Source: Gammaproteobacteria bacterium
GTDB lineage: Bacteria > Pseudomonadota > Gammaproteobacteria > Ga0077536
Assembly (NCBI GenBank): GCA_009692265.1
Contig: SHZM01000004.1
Location: 26,153-90,152, forward strand
Direction: 5' to 3'
Length of the DNA stretch: 64,000 nucleotides
The position numbers were made by a program, and so were the translations under genes. How positions within the stretch are numbered: the first letter of the stretch is position 1; each line of letters begins with the position of its first letter. The notes beneath the pieces were generated by a model. It was not told where the DNA came from. It saw nothing but the letters and a program-made list of their open reading frames with translations, and did no database searches. Shown here in pieces: positions 24,406 through 32,982 of the stretch.

Positions 24406-25018
24406 CCAATTCGGTTGGTTGATCGCGTTATAAAGTACAGCGGCCCCGAGGCTTCTTCGCGGCCGGGGACAAGTCGTAAGGTTATTCGCCAGCGTCACCA
24501 TGGTTGTTCTATTTCCATACTTCCCAATCAAATTGAAGCGTTACGATTTGTTGTCCAACCCGTAATCGAAAAGAAAGCGACAAATTTTTCGTTCCGTTAA
24601 CGCAAGCGTCGAGTGCGCACACTGTCCGGTTGGGCATTCCGTGTTGCTAATCTGCGACCTCATCTGGCGCGTGATATTTTCGATTCGTTCGCCCAATACG
24701 AATTTTACTTTTGCGTACCACCCCGGGTGACGAACGCTGTCAATCGCGTGAGCGTGCTCAGAGGTTAAGTAGCGGTCGGTGCGCGGTTTTTAGACGGGTG
24801 TAATGCCAAGCTAACCGCTTAAATCTCTCGATAAGTAACGTCATTTCTCGTCATAAATCCTGCTGTAGCTGACGCTGTTCAGCAACTGATTTGGGCATCG
24901 GTCCAGCGCTGCTACGTGCCTGTTTACAGGCCGACGCGCACTGGGTTGCGCTCCCCTTGACTTTTCGTGGCGAATTGTGCCGCTCACGCGCAGGACAACC
25001 TGGCTAGGAGAATTGATC
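24406..25018. other. 613-bp gap between the ferredoxin and alpha-subunit genes
   Basis: No gene longer than about 60 codons with plausible composition is visible on either strand. It lacks any recognisable remnant of other monooxygenase genes. An imperfect inverted pair (TTAAGTAGCGGT near 24766 and ACCGCTTAA near 24815) and a repeated CGTCAT (24839, 24851) lie in its 3' half. It could carry a second promoter for the downstream genes. Confidence 0.45.
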
Positions 25019-26540
25019 ATGGCGCTACTCGATAGATCCGATTGGTACAACCTTGGCCGCGCAACGAACTGGACCCCGCGTTACGTCACCGAAGAAGAAC
25101 TCTTTCCTGACGACATGAGCGACAAATTCGGACTCAGTAGTGATCAGTGGGAAGCTTTCGACGAACCATACAAAGTTTCTTACCGTGGATATGTCGATAT
25201 TCAATCAACGAAAGATGCAGAAGCTTATTCTGTTCGTGCGGTACTCGCTCGCTCAAACTTCTACGACCAAGCGGATAAAGGCTGGCAAGCGATACTGAGA
25301 TTACACTTTGGTGCTGTTTGTCTACCTGAATACACCGCTGTGGTCGGCGAATCTAAAATGGCACGCTTCGGCAAAGCGTCCGGCTGGCGCAATATGGCGA
25401 CACTCGGCTGCTTGGACGAAATCCGCCACACCCAGATGCAACTTTTCTTTGCCCACGCTTACACGGAAAAATCACGCCAGTTCGATTTCGCACATAGAAT
25501 GCTGCATACGAATGGTTGGGCCCCGGTTGCCTCGCGGCTGGCATTGGACGATACCATCCAAAGTCGCGATGCCGCGACTATGGCGATTATGCTCACGTTT
25601 GCGACGGAGCAAGGGTTCACAAAATGTGCAATTTCTCGGGCTGGCCGCCGACGCGGCAAATGCGGGGGACTACAGTTTCTCCAATATGTGCTCCAGCGTA
25701 CAGACCGACGAAGCGCGCCATTCGCAGATTGGTGCCGCCGCGATGAAGGTGCTGATCGCGAATGGCAAAAAAGCGGAGGTGCAGCGCGCCGTTGATATTT
25801 CATTCTGGCGTAATTGGCGTCTGTTTTTCACCCTAACTGGACCGGCAATTGACTACCATACGCCACTCGCACACCGTGGAAAGTCGTTTAAGGAATTTGT
25901 CCAGGAATACATCATTGCGCAATTCGAACGCGCGATTTTGGATCTAGGCCTCGATAAGCCGTGGTACTGGGATTACTTTGTGGAGACGATCGACTATTAC
26001 CATCACGGCGCACAATTAGAGATTTGGCTCGTGCGCAAAACGGTTTTCTGGGATCCTTCAGGCGGTGTAACTCAGGCAGAGCGCGTCTGGCTGGAAGAAA
26101 AGTACCCGGGCTGGAACGATACGTGGGGAAAAATGTGGGACGTGGTTGCCGAGAACATTCGCAACGGCCGCGAGGATCTGACAATCCCGGAGGCGCTACC
26201 AATGCTCTGCAATATCTGCGGGTTGTCCGCCACTGGCACGGCTAACGCCGGGCATAGCTGCCGTGGGTATACGAGCGATCACGACGGACGGCGCTATAGT
26301 TTCTGCTCTCCGGTTTGCCAATGGATCTTCGCTCAGGAGCCGGCGCGCTACGCCGATCACAAAAGCATTATCGACCGGTACGTCGACGGCGAGATTCAAC
26401 CCGCGAATTTCGAAGGTGTCCTTCAATCCTTCGATATGGCTCCGGGTGAGCAAGGCAAGGATGCCAGCAACTACGAATGGGCTTGGGAAGGCCATGAACA
26501 CGAGAGAGATGTCGGAATCGGAGTTGCGGAGGCCGCATGA
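25019..26540 (+). pseudogene. tmoA: Soluble diiron monooxygenase alpha (hydroxylase) subunit with a one-base frameshift
   Basis: The start ATG at 25019 follows AGGAG. The frame matches TmoA: DWYNLGRATNWTPRYVTEEE, diiron ligands in PEYTAVVGE, LDEIRH and FATEQGF, then, after a frame change, QTDEARH (all six ligands are present over the two frames). At 25621-25624 a run of four A shifts the frame. With three A the protein reads FTNVQFLGLAADAANAGDYS without a break and ends at 26540 (about 506 residues, as in the family). Causes could be a sequencing slip, a real recent mutation or slippage. The second half includes KPWYWD and a C-terminal zinc-like CNICGLS segment. The substrate (aromatic or alkene) cannot be told. 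Confidence 0.88.
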
Positions 26541-26788
26541 CTGAGTTGCCGATTGTCGTTAATTTCGAAGACCACTTCGTCTTGACTATGGTAACGGTCG
26601 ATACTGCGTTGACGATGGATGGGGTTGCGGCGGCTGTTGCCCCACACTTCATCGGGCCTACGTTACGGACGCGGCCGCATTCAACGATGCGCATCCGGCT
26701 CCAGGGGGGTGAATCGTTGCCGCGGGAAATGACCGTCGAGGACGCGGGTTGGGTCAAATTCGATATCGTTGAGGTCTTCTACGAATAG
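26537..26788 (+). CDS. tmoB: Diiron monooxygenase gamma subunit (TmoB-like)
   Basis: 83 residues, matching the small ubiquitin-like TmoB subunit in length and in its beginning PIVVNFEDHFVLTMVTVDT. The start overlaps the alpha-subunit stop (ATGA), which places it in the same translational unit and shows that the alpha reading frame downstream of the frameshift is the native one. TmoB is part of the hydroxylase complex (alpha2-beta2-gamma2); its exact function is structural. It ends VKFDIVEVFYE. Confidence 0.85.
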   Translation: MTELPIVVNFEDHFVLTMVTVDTALTMDGVAAAVAPHFIGPTLRTRPHSTMRIRLQGGESLPREMTVEDAGWVKFDIVEVFYE

Positions 26789-26852
26789 GCGATCGACTTA
26801 GCGCCAATCAATCAACACCCGTACGCGCGCACATGCGAAAGCGAGGCAGACC

Positions 26853-27161
26853 TTGACCACTGGCACTGATTTAACGAAGAACAATATGGTCGGCCCGGTG
26901 CTTAAGACCGGCGAAATCTCGAATGCTGTGCTTGAAGCGTTAGCAGAAGACAATCCCGGCAAACATTTTGAAATTAACAATGGCATCGGCTTAACGCGCA
27001 TCCAAACCGAGAACGAGTGCTTCATCCGCCGGAAGACGATGTCGGCGATCCTCGGGCGCGCGTTCGCCATGCAGGAACTCTCGAGCGTACTTGCTTCGTT
27101 TGCTGGGCAAATCGATGCGGAAACCACCTATTCCCGCTTCTATCTGAACAAACAATTTTAG
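26853..27161 (+). CDS. tmoD: Monooxygenase effector (coupling) protein, TmoD-like
   Basis: 102 residues starting at the TTG at 26853. NNMVGPVLKTGEISNAVLEA and DNPGKHFEINNG match the effector proteins of toluene monooxygenases, as does the C-terminal end QELSSVLASFAGQID...RFYLNKQF. The TTG start gives the family's usual N-terminus; the next ATG at 26886 would cut it. The effector binds the hydroxylase and tunes its activity and selectivity, without a cofactor. The order B then D without C between them reflects the moved ferredoxin gene. Confidence 0.87.
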   Translation: MTTGTDLTKNNMVGPVLKTGEISNAVLEALAEDNPGKHFEINNGIGLTRIQTENECFIRRKTMSAILGRAFAMQELSSVLASFAGQIDAETTYSRFYLNKQF

Positions 27162-27183
27162 CCGCGTCGTCGCGGAGGTAACC

Positions 27184-28188
27184 ATGGAAAACCGGGAACA
27201 GGAAACAGAGCTGCAGCCGCTCAAGACGTGGTCCCACCTGGCAGGTACCCGACGGCGGCCGAGCGAGTACGAGATCGTGTCGGTTAAGACGCTGCACAAC
27301 ACGCGCGATCCGGCAAAGCCGATGGAACTCGACACGGATGTGTTCATGAACCGCTGGCTGCGCCAATATCGGAATGATAGTCCACTCAAGCATCCTGACT
27401 GGGACGATTTTCGTGACCCCGATGAAATCATTTACCGCACTTATAATACGTTACAAAACGGACAAGAAATTTACGTCGATGGTCTCGTAGACCAACATGA
27501 CGAACTCGAACACGACAAAGGTTTGACGGGAGATTGGGCCAAGTCGCTTGCTACGCACTACACGCCAATGCGTTATCTACTGAACACGGTGCGAATGGCT
27601 TCTTCTTATATAGTCGTGGTCGCACCGACGAGTACCATTAATAACTGCGCCGCCTTTCAGAGTGCTGACCAGATGCGCTGGATGCAGCAGGTCGCCTACC
27701 GGACTGTGGAGCTCGGGCGTAACCGGCCCGGTGCCGGTTTTGGCGAAACCGAACGCGAACACTGGGGAAATCATGCCGGATGGCAGGGCGCACGCGAACT
27801 GATGGAAAAAGTGCTGATTGCGTACGATTGGGGCGAAGCCTTCGTTGCGCTGAACTTGGTCGCCATGCCCGCGATCGATGAAGGCATATTGCGGCCGCTG
27901 GCGAGCGCCGCGCGCCGCAACAGCGATACTTTACTTTCCTTGTTACTCGAGGCGCAGCTGCGTGATTCGGATCGCAGTCGCCGATGGTCAAGTGCGCTCG
28001 TCCGCTTCGCGGTGAAGGGCAACGCCGGCAACGCGGACGTCATCCGCTCTTGGATTGATAAATGGATGCCGTTAGCCTCGAATACGATTGAGAGCTATTG
28101 CGAGGCATTGCCGGATGTTTCGCGAATCGCGGCCGATGCGGGACTGGCCATACGAGCTTTTCATGCGGGACTCGGACTGAACGAATAG
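27184..28188 (+). CDS. tmoE: Diiron monooxygenase beta subunit (TmoE-like)
   Basis: 334 residues with a GGAGG site before the ATG. N-terminal LKTWSHLAGTRRRPSEYEIVS, a feature of TmoE, TouE and IsoE, then ELDTDVFMNRWLRQY, DFRDPDEIIYRTYN and the helix-rich domain that packs against alpha. It has a ferritin-like fold without a diiron site, which is normal for beta. It is the last gene of the set. In known operons a reductase gene (TmoF) follows, but here the strand switches to a CrtC/AttH-like gene after about 300 bases, so reductase activity must come from elsewhere. Confidence 0.9.
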   Translation: MENREQETELQPLKTWSHLAGTRRRPSEYEIVSVKTLHNTRDPAKPMELDTDVFMNRWLRQYRNDSPLKHPDWDDFRDPDEIIYRTYNTLQNGQEIYVDGLVDQHDELEHDKGLTGDWAKSLATHYTPMRYLLNTVRMASSYIVVVAPTSTINNCAAFQSADQMRWMQQVAYRTVELGRNRPGAGFGETEREHWGNHAGWQGARELMEKVLIAYDWGEAFVALNLVAMPAIDEGILRPLASAARRNSDTLLSLLLEAQLRDSDRSRRWSSALVRFAVKGNAGNADVIRSWIDKWMPLASNTIESYCEALPDVSRIAADAGLAIRAFHAGLGLNE

Positions 28189-28482
28189 TCTACTTCCGGC
28201 TGCGAGGCAGATTCATCTGCGGCACAAATTCGCGATCGACTTAACTTCGCTGAGATCGAGGGCCGCCGGGGTAAAAGCGGCATTAACGCCTCGTGCCCCC
28301 AACTTCACCTTAAACATTCGGTGACGTTGTACTTCCCAAAAACTAATATCGCTCGGCATCAAGCCGCTATTCGTTCGTAATGGCGATATAATCCACCGAA
28401 CTCTGGAAATTCCAAAGGGAAAGGGGATTAAACTTTAATCCCTCCGTCCCCTCTTTGTTTCATCGTTGGGGGTAGTTAAGCG
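28189..28482. other. 294-bp gap between convergent genes
   Basis: No gene is visible. The region contains the perfect palindrome at 28424-28442 and is otherwise featureless, including the position where a monooxygenase reductase gene is normally found. Confidence 0.5.
28424..28442. terminator. Palindrome/terminator between tmoE and the CrtC-like gene
   Basis: GGGATTAAA-C-TTTAATCCC is a perfect 9+1+9 inverted repeat, flanked by AAAGG and by CCTCTTTG. It lies between two converging genes, which favours a bidirectional terminator. The near-zero loop would need to open to 5 bases or more. A protein-binding site is also possible. Confidence 0.5.
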
Positions 28483-29598
28483 TTACGCGAATCCGTAACG
28501 CGGATAAGCGCCGCTCAGGGTGTGTTCGAAGTGCGCCATGCCGGCGGCGGCGCCCGGTCCGACCATCGCCATCGGATATTCCGTCGGACCCAGACGATAC
28601 TGCACCGGGACATGCGGCGGGCCGCTGATTTCGGGGCCAGGACTAACGTCGTAGCGATCGTGTTCGACAACGTCTACGCCGCGATAAATACCGGGGCCCA
28701 GGCCGTCGCGCCAGCCGCGATAATAGCCGCCGCCCTGCACATCGGCGGGCGTGCCGACCAGACGCAAGGTGTAACTACGCGTCACACCATCCTCGCCATC
28801 AAGTTCGATCCGGCCGCCGATCGGTCGCCGTGTGCCGCTCAGGTACTGGAGTTCGTGCCGCACGGCAATGAGCCTGATCGCGTGACCATCGAGGTAATCC
28901 AGGCGACCTTCAAAATCGAGGGTGTGGCCTGCCGAATTCTCATGGGTATTGTAGAAGCCACAGTGGTCTTCGACCTGGAACGGCACCCACATGCGCAAGG
29001 CGCGGTGCTCGGCGTGCTCGCCATCGCCGATCCCCTTGATGCCCGTCGGGACCGCCATCGACGAGCGCACGCCCCAGGAATGATCGCGCATCGCGTGCCA
29101 GTCAGTGATCTCAACCCGCTGTCCGTTGATTCGCGCATGGCCGCTAGCGCGACAGATCTGGGTATACCGAATCAGATCGTTGACCACCGCTCCGTACTTG
29201 AAATGTTGATAACGATCTTCGATGAAGGGTGGCGACTGCGCTTCAAGCACGACGTCGAATTCGACGCCGGATGGATTCTCGCTCGCCACCAGGCGCAGCC
29301 GCTTCATGGGTTCGAGGATCTCGTAGCGCAGCGGCCCCACCGCCAACTCACCATAACGCGGGTGCAGGGCACGCGTGGCCCGCACCACGGTCTGACGATT
29401 CTCATGGGCGACCGCCGCCCAGCCGTCGATGACGTTGACGTTCGGGTGCAGGCGCAAGCCCGTGAAGAAATACCAGTCCGGCGCATAGAAGGCACAGAAG
29501 TAGCCGTCGTTGTAGTGCGCATCTGAGGTAGCCACGGTCGCGAACGGTGTCGGCGCTTGGTGGAAGGGATAGTCGTCAAAGGTACTCAGTCGCATCAT
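28483..29598 (-). CDS. Conserved CrtC/AttH-like (DUF7064/7065-type) protein of unknown function
   Basis: 371 residues. Lipocalin-like beta-sheet protein without a signal peptide. The segments YFCAFYAPDWYFFTGLRLHPN, RYQHFKYGAV, EITDWHAMRDHSWGVRS and FYNTHENSAGHTL match proteins annotated in several genomes as DUF7064/7065 or hydroxyneurosporene-synthase-like. The DHSWGVR motif is a hallmark. Function is unknown; such genes often sit near fatty-acid or steroid catabolic operons. Its convergent partner is the diiron monooxygenase cluster. A long open frame on the opposite strand is a GC-bias shadow. Confidence 0.65.
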   Translation of the reverse strand: MMRLSTFDDYPFHQAPTPFATVATSDAHYNDGYFCAFYAPDWYFFTGLRLHPNVNVIDGWAAVAHENRQTVVRATRALHPRYGELAVGPLRYEILEPMKRLRLVASENPSGVEFDVVLEAQSPPFIEDRYQHFKYGAVVNDLIRYTQICRASGHARINGQRVEITDWHAMRDHSWGVRSSMAVPTGIKGIGDGEHAEHRALRMWVPFQVEDHCGFYNTHENSAGHTLDFEGRLDYLDGHAIRLIAVRHELQYLSGTRRPIGGRIELDGEDGVTRSYTLRLVGTPADVQGGGYYRGWRDGLGPGIYRGVDVVEHDRYDVSPGPEISGPPHVPVQYRLGPTEYPMAMVGPGAAAGMAHFEHTLSGAYPRYGFA

Positions 29599-29617
29599 GA
29601 CATCACCGCCAAAAAAC

Positions 29618-29674
29618 TTACGGAGGGTTGCGCTCAGGCACCACGCCGCGGTTTTCGATGCGTAGCTTGGACAT
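29618..29674 (-). CDS. Possible 18-codon leader ORF
   Basis: ATG at 29674 preceded by GGGGGAG at 4 bases. It encodes MSKLRIENRGVVPERNPP and stops 20 bases before the start of the CrtC-like gene. No regulatory residues such as runs of one amino acid are seen. It might be a translated leader or the remnant of a longer protein. Shown because the ribosome site is strong; coding status is unproven. Confidence 0.3.
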   Translation of the reverse strand: MSKLRIENRGVVPERNPP

Positions 29675-29756
29675 CGAACTCCCCCTTCCGCCCGCGCGCT
29701 GACCTTGAGAATCAGAGCGCCGAGCGTAGTCCGAGAGGGTCAATCGCGCAACTTAG

Positions 29757-29839
29757 TTCATGGGGTAAGAGTCGACTGGTCCTTTCATTCCTGCCTTGGC
29801 ATTGTCGTTCGGCGGACCAATCGACTTTTACCCCATGAA
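29757..29839. repeat. 83-bp hairpin repeat (MITE-like)
   Basis: Left arm 29757-29782 and right arm 29814-29839 are 26-base inverted repeats with two mismatches (TTCATGGGGTAA-rA-GTCGA-y-TGGTCC), around a 31-base loop. The size and the near-perfect arms fit a small non-autonomous element or a very stable transcript hairpin. Neither a target duplication nor a second copy was found in this window. Confidence 0.75.
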
Positions 29840-29860
29840 TGCGGATCTGGTGGCATATGC

Positions 29861-30058
29861 TTAGCCGAGCGCGCGATCCTCGGTGCGTGCCGCGCGCGAA
29901 TATTTATTCACCAGGTATTTCTGCAAGATGTCGGGATCGCTCGGCGCGCGATTACTCGCCGGTAGCGCGGTGGCCGACATGATCTGTCGTGACTGGCAGT
30001 AGCCACACTGCGCCACGTCTAGCGCCTGCCACGCTGCTTGAATCGCACGCCCAGCCAC
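29861..30058 (-). pseudogene. C-terminal fragment of a [2Fe-2S] subunit of a molybdenum hydroxylase-like enzyme
   Basis: 65 residues if the GTG at 30058 is used. [21 protein letters not shown] is the helical domain signature that binds the second [2Fe-2S] cluster in IorA/CoxS/XdhC-type small subunits (normally VPQCGYCQSGQIMSAAAL). Their N-terminal plant-type ferredoxin domain and the final CRCGTY motif are absent. It starts right after the P450 stop in the same direction. It is a truncated, probably inactive relic, unless it has been recruited as an electron carrier, for which the cysteines are insufficient. Confidence 0.65.
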
Positions 30059-30061
30059 ACG

Positions 30062-31267
30062 CTAGTGCGTAATGACCGGTAGGCTCAGTAAAGTACGGTC
30101 GACAATCGTTGTACTCCATTGGTGGTCGCGGGTGGCGAGTTTAAGTTTCGGGTAGCGCGCGAATAGGCGCGGCAGCGCGATTCGCGCTTCGGTGCGCGCG
30201 AGCGCCGCTCCGACGCAGAAATGGATCCCGGCACCGAACGAAATGTGCGGATTAGGATCACGGTCCAGCAGTAGGCTCGCGGGGTTTTCAAATACCGCCG
30301 GATCTTGATTGGCACCGAGGATCGCGAGCCAGAGATGCGCGCCTGCTGCGATCTCATGGCCACCACGTTCGTGGGTTGCGGTCGCGACTCGTACGAAGTT
30401 TTTCGAGGGGCCGTCGAATCGCAGAAACTCTTCAATCGCCGACGTTGTGAGATCCGGCTCGTGCACAAAACGCGCGAGCGCTTCGGGGTGCTGCAATAGG
30501 GCGCGGGTGCTGGAGGCGATTAATGCCGAGGTCGTGTCATGCCCCGCGAACAGCAGCATCGAGCAGGTACCGAGTAACTCGGCCTCGGTCCAGGCTTCGG
30601 CGTGTGAGGTCGCCAGCAGGTGGCTCATTAAATCGTTGCACGGGGCGGTACGTTTCGCGGCGGCGGTTGGGCGCAGCCGTGCGAAGAACGCGTCGCCTGC
30701 GCGCGCGACTGTTTCCGCGTAATCGGGATTGTGCGATGAGGCACCGTAGATCAATTGGCCGAAATCCCGCGTCCATTGCCGTAGGAATTCGCGCTCACCG
30801 ACATCGATTCCCAGGAGATCGCATATCACCATCGCGGTGAGTGGCTGGGCAAAGTCGCCGACGATATCCGCTTCATCGCCAAGCTCGTCCAGTAACCGGT
30901 CGACACGGGCCGTGATCCGAGGGATCAACGCGTCCGTCGCCGCCGGCGTAAACGAGCGCCGTACCGGGTCGCGTAATCGCGTGTGGTCAGGCGGGTCGTT
31001 CAACAGCATCCAGCCATCGAGGAGTGCCATGGCGTGGGTTAGCAATTCCGTGTGACGGATTGAGAGTTTTTGTCGAAAGCTCGCCATTGCGCGCGCCGAC
31101 GATAAAGTCTTATCGCGGAACGCGCGATCAACTTCCCGGTGCGAAGTTAAAATGAATACTTTGTGACGAGGACTCCAGAACACCGGATCGTGTTCGCGCA
31201 AGCGAAGGAAAAAACTGTGCGGATCACGGATTGCGTCAGGAGCAAGGAGATCGTCCGCCGGGAGCAT
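30062..31267 (-). CDS. Cytochrome P450
   Basis: 401 residues, typical for a soluble class I bacterial P450. I-helix LLFAGHDTTSALI (acid-alcohol pair), K-helix EEFLRFDGP (ExxR), and the haem-binding loop ISFGAGIHFCVGAALAR with the ligand Cys near residue 353. There is no membrane anchor. The missing partner ferredoxin is not encoded nearby; only a broken [2Fe-2S] subunit follows. The substrate is unknown. Between it and phoU (on the same strand) are 90 bases with two hairpins. Confidence 0.9.
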   Translation of the reverse strand: MLPADDLLAPDAIRDPHSFFLRLREHDPVFWSPRHKVFILTSHREVDRAFRDKTLSSARAMASFRQKLSIRHTELLTHAMALLDGWMLLNDPPDHTRLRDPVRRSFTPAATDALIPRITARVDRLLDELGDEADIVGDFAQPLTAMVICDLLGIDVGEREFLRQWTRDFGQLIYGASSHNPDYAETVARAGDAFFARLRPTAAAKRTAPCNDLMSHLLATSHAEAWTEAELLGTCSMLLFAGHDTTSALIASSTRALLQHPEALARFVHEPDLTTSAIEEFLRFDGPSKNFVRVATATHERGGHEIAAGAHLWLAILGANQDPAVFENPASLLLDRDPNPHISFGAGIHFCVGAALARTEARIALPRLFARYPKLKLATRDHQWSTTIVDRTLLSLPVITH

Positions 31268-31301
31268 TGCTAATCGACTATCTGGTTAAACGCCATGTGG
31301 G

Positions 31302-31330
31302 GTGAGAAGGTTCGATTCTCGCCTTCTCGC
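31302..31330 (-). terminator. Hairpin after phoU
   Basis: GTGAGAAGG (31302-31310) pairs with CCTTCTCGC (31322-31330) across an 11-base loop. A second short hairpin, CCCTC...GAGGG, lies at 31334-31349. On the minus strand these are just after the phoU stop, so they probably end or process the pst-phoU transcript. No T-run is present. Confidence 0.5.
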
Positions 31331-31357
31331 CGGCCCTCGCCGGAGAGGGAGGAACCT

Positions 31358-32080
31358 TCACGTCCCGCGCCCCTGCTCCAGCTGCTGTCGCACGTCTTCG
31401 AGCGCCACATGGCGCACATCCTTGCCTTCGACCAAGAAGATTGCGTTCTCACAGATGTTGTCGGCGTGGTCCCCTATGCGCTCGAACGCACGCGCCGCGA
31501 GCACCGCGTCGAGCACACCGCGGATATTGCGAGGATCTTCCATCATGTAGGTGATCAACTGACGCATCACCGCTTCGAGTTCCTTGTCGACCTCGAGATC
31601 TTCCTGCGCAACTTCGAGCGCCGCGTGCGAATCCATACGCGCGAAGGCATCCAATGCGGCGCGTAACATGCGCCGCACGTGATAGCCCATCGCGAGCACG
31701 CCAACATAATAAGACCGCTGGCTGCCGGTATTGCTGAAATTGGAAACGATGCGGGCAACTTTTTTGACTTCGTCGCCGACCCGCTCAAGATCGCCGATTA
31801 TTTTGCTGATTGCCAAAACTAAGCGCAGATCACCCGCCGCCGGTTGACGTCGCAGCAGAATCGCGGTGCACTCGCCATCGATATCAACTTCCATGTCATT
31901 GACACGGTAGTCGCTGGCGGCGATCTGCTCGGCGAGTTCCAGATCGTTCTTGGACATCGCATCCAGTACGTGGCTCAGTAGCTCCTCTACCAGACCGCCC
32001 ATACTTAAAACTTTCGAGCGAATTTCTTCCAGCTCTTTATCGAACTGCTGAGAAATGTGGTGGGTACGTGATAAAACCAT
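31358..32080 (-). CDS. phoU: Phosphate signalling regulator PhoU
   Basis: 240 residues. Two three-helix repeats with the metal-binding signatures ISKIIGDLERVGDEVKKVAR and AARAFERIGDHADNICENA (E/DxxxD motifs, residues ~97-116 and ~197-215). It links the Pst transporter to the PhoR sensor and limits phosphate uptake. It is the final gene of the pst operon, 20 bases after pstB. Length and motif content are normal. Confidence 0.95.
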   Translation of the reverse strand: MVLSRTHHISQQFDKELEEIRSKVLSMGGLVEELLSHVLDAMSKNDLELAEQIAASDYRVNDMEVDIDGECTAILLRRQPAAGDLRLVLAISKIIGDLERVGDEVKKVARIVSNFSNTGSQRSYYVGVLAMGYHVRRMLRAALDAFARMDSHAALEVAQEDLEVDKELEAVMRQLITYMMEDPRNIRGVLDAVLAARAFERIGDHADNICENAIFLVEGKDVRHVALEDVRQQLEQGRGT

Positions 32081-32100
32081 GATGGCTGCTATCCTCGGGA

Positions 32101-32982
32101 TTAGCCGTAGCGTCCGGTAATGTAGTCTTCCGTCTGCTTCTGGCGCGGCGTCGTGAACAAGGTTCGGGTGTCACCAAATTCGACCAGACTGCCCATATAC
32201 ATGAACGCGGTGTGATCCGAGACGCGTGCGGCTTGTTGCATATTATGGGTCACGATCACGATCGTGTAATTCTGTTTGAGTTCGTAGACCAGTTCTTCGA
32301 TTTTGAGGGTTGAAATCGGATCGAGCGCGGACGCCGGTTCGTCGAGCAAGAGCACTTCGGGCTCGATGGCGATTGCCCGCGCAATCACCAGGCGCTGTTG
32401 TTGGCCACCGGAGAGCCCCAGCGCGCTGTCATGCACACGGTCGCGGACTTCCTCCCACAGCGCCGCCGCCCGCAGCGCCTCTTCAACCGCGCGATCTAAT
32501 ACTCGCCGATTGTTAACGCCCTGGATCCGTAAGCCATAGGCCACGTTTTCGTAAATTGATTTGGGAAACGGGTTTGGCTTCTGGAATACCATGCCGACGC
32601 GGCGGCGGAGATTGGCGACGTTTACCGTCGGATCAAGGATATCGTTCCCCTTGAGTTTGATCGCACCTTCAGTGCGCACACTCAGAATCAGTTCATTCAA
32701 CCGGTTGAAGCAGCGCAGTAACGTCGATTTCCCACAACCGCTCGGCCCAATGAAGGCGGTGACTCGCTTCTCCGGGATCACCAGACTGATATCGTGCAGC
32801 GCGCGTTTTTCCGCGTACCACAATGACAGGTTCTCCACGCGCAAGCACTCCTGCGGCGTGGTAGGCGCCACCGGATCAGGGGGTGTGGACCGCAGGGCGC
32901 GGATATCCACGCCGTGACTCAGTGAAGGACTGGACACCGGATGCTCCGTGCTTTGGTCGGGGGTCTTAATGGTCTGCTGCAT
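32101..32982 (-). CDS. pstB: Phosphate ABC transporter ATP-binding protein PstB
   Basis: 293 residues. Walker [12 protein letters not shown], signature [15 protein letters not shown], Walker [14 protein letters not shown], and the His switch [12 protein letters not shown]. The first ~40 residues are an extra Pro-rich leader before the usual EVENLSLWY-type start; a shorter start inside is possible. The gene overlaps the 3' end of pstA by 17 bases. It drives phosphate import through PstC/PstA. The end DYITGRYG is typical. Confidence 0.95.
   Translation of the reverse strand: MQQTIKTPDQSTEHPVSSPSLSHGVDIRALRSTPPDPVAPTTPQECLRVENLSLWYAEKRALHDISLVIPEKRVTAFIGPSGCGKSTLLRCFNRLNELILSVRTEGAIKLKGNDILDPTVNVANLRRRVGMVFQKPNPFPKSIYENVAYGLRIQGVNNRRVLDRAVEEALRAAALWEEVRDRVHDSALGLSGGQQQRLVIARAIAIEPEVLLLDEPASALDPISTLKIEELVYELKQNYTIVIVTHNMQQAARVSDHTAFMYMGSLVEFGDTRTLFTTPRQKQTEDYITGRYG

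Noticed and set aside
24631-24655. Sigma54-like promoter before the alpha-subunit gene
   Set aside because: GG and GC elements are 11-12 bases apart instead of 10, and no enhancer-binding regulator is nearby.
28522-29526. Long open frame opposite the CrtC-like gene (also 12912-13703 opposite the halogenase)
   Set aside because: Composition is Arg/Ala/His-rich with no family motif and lies wholly antisense to a well-supported gene, as expected from GC-rich codon bias.
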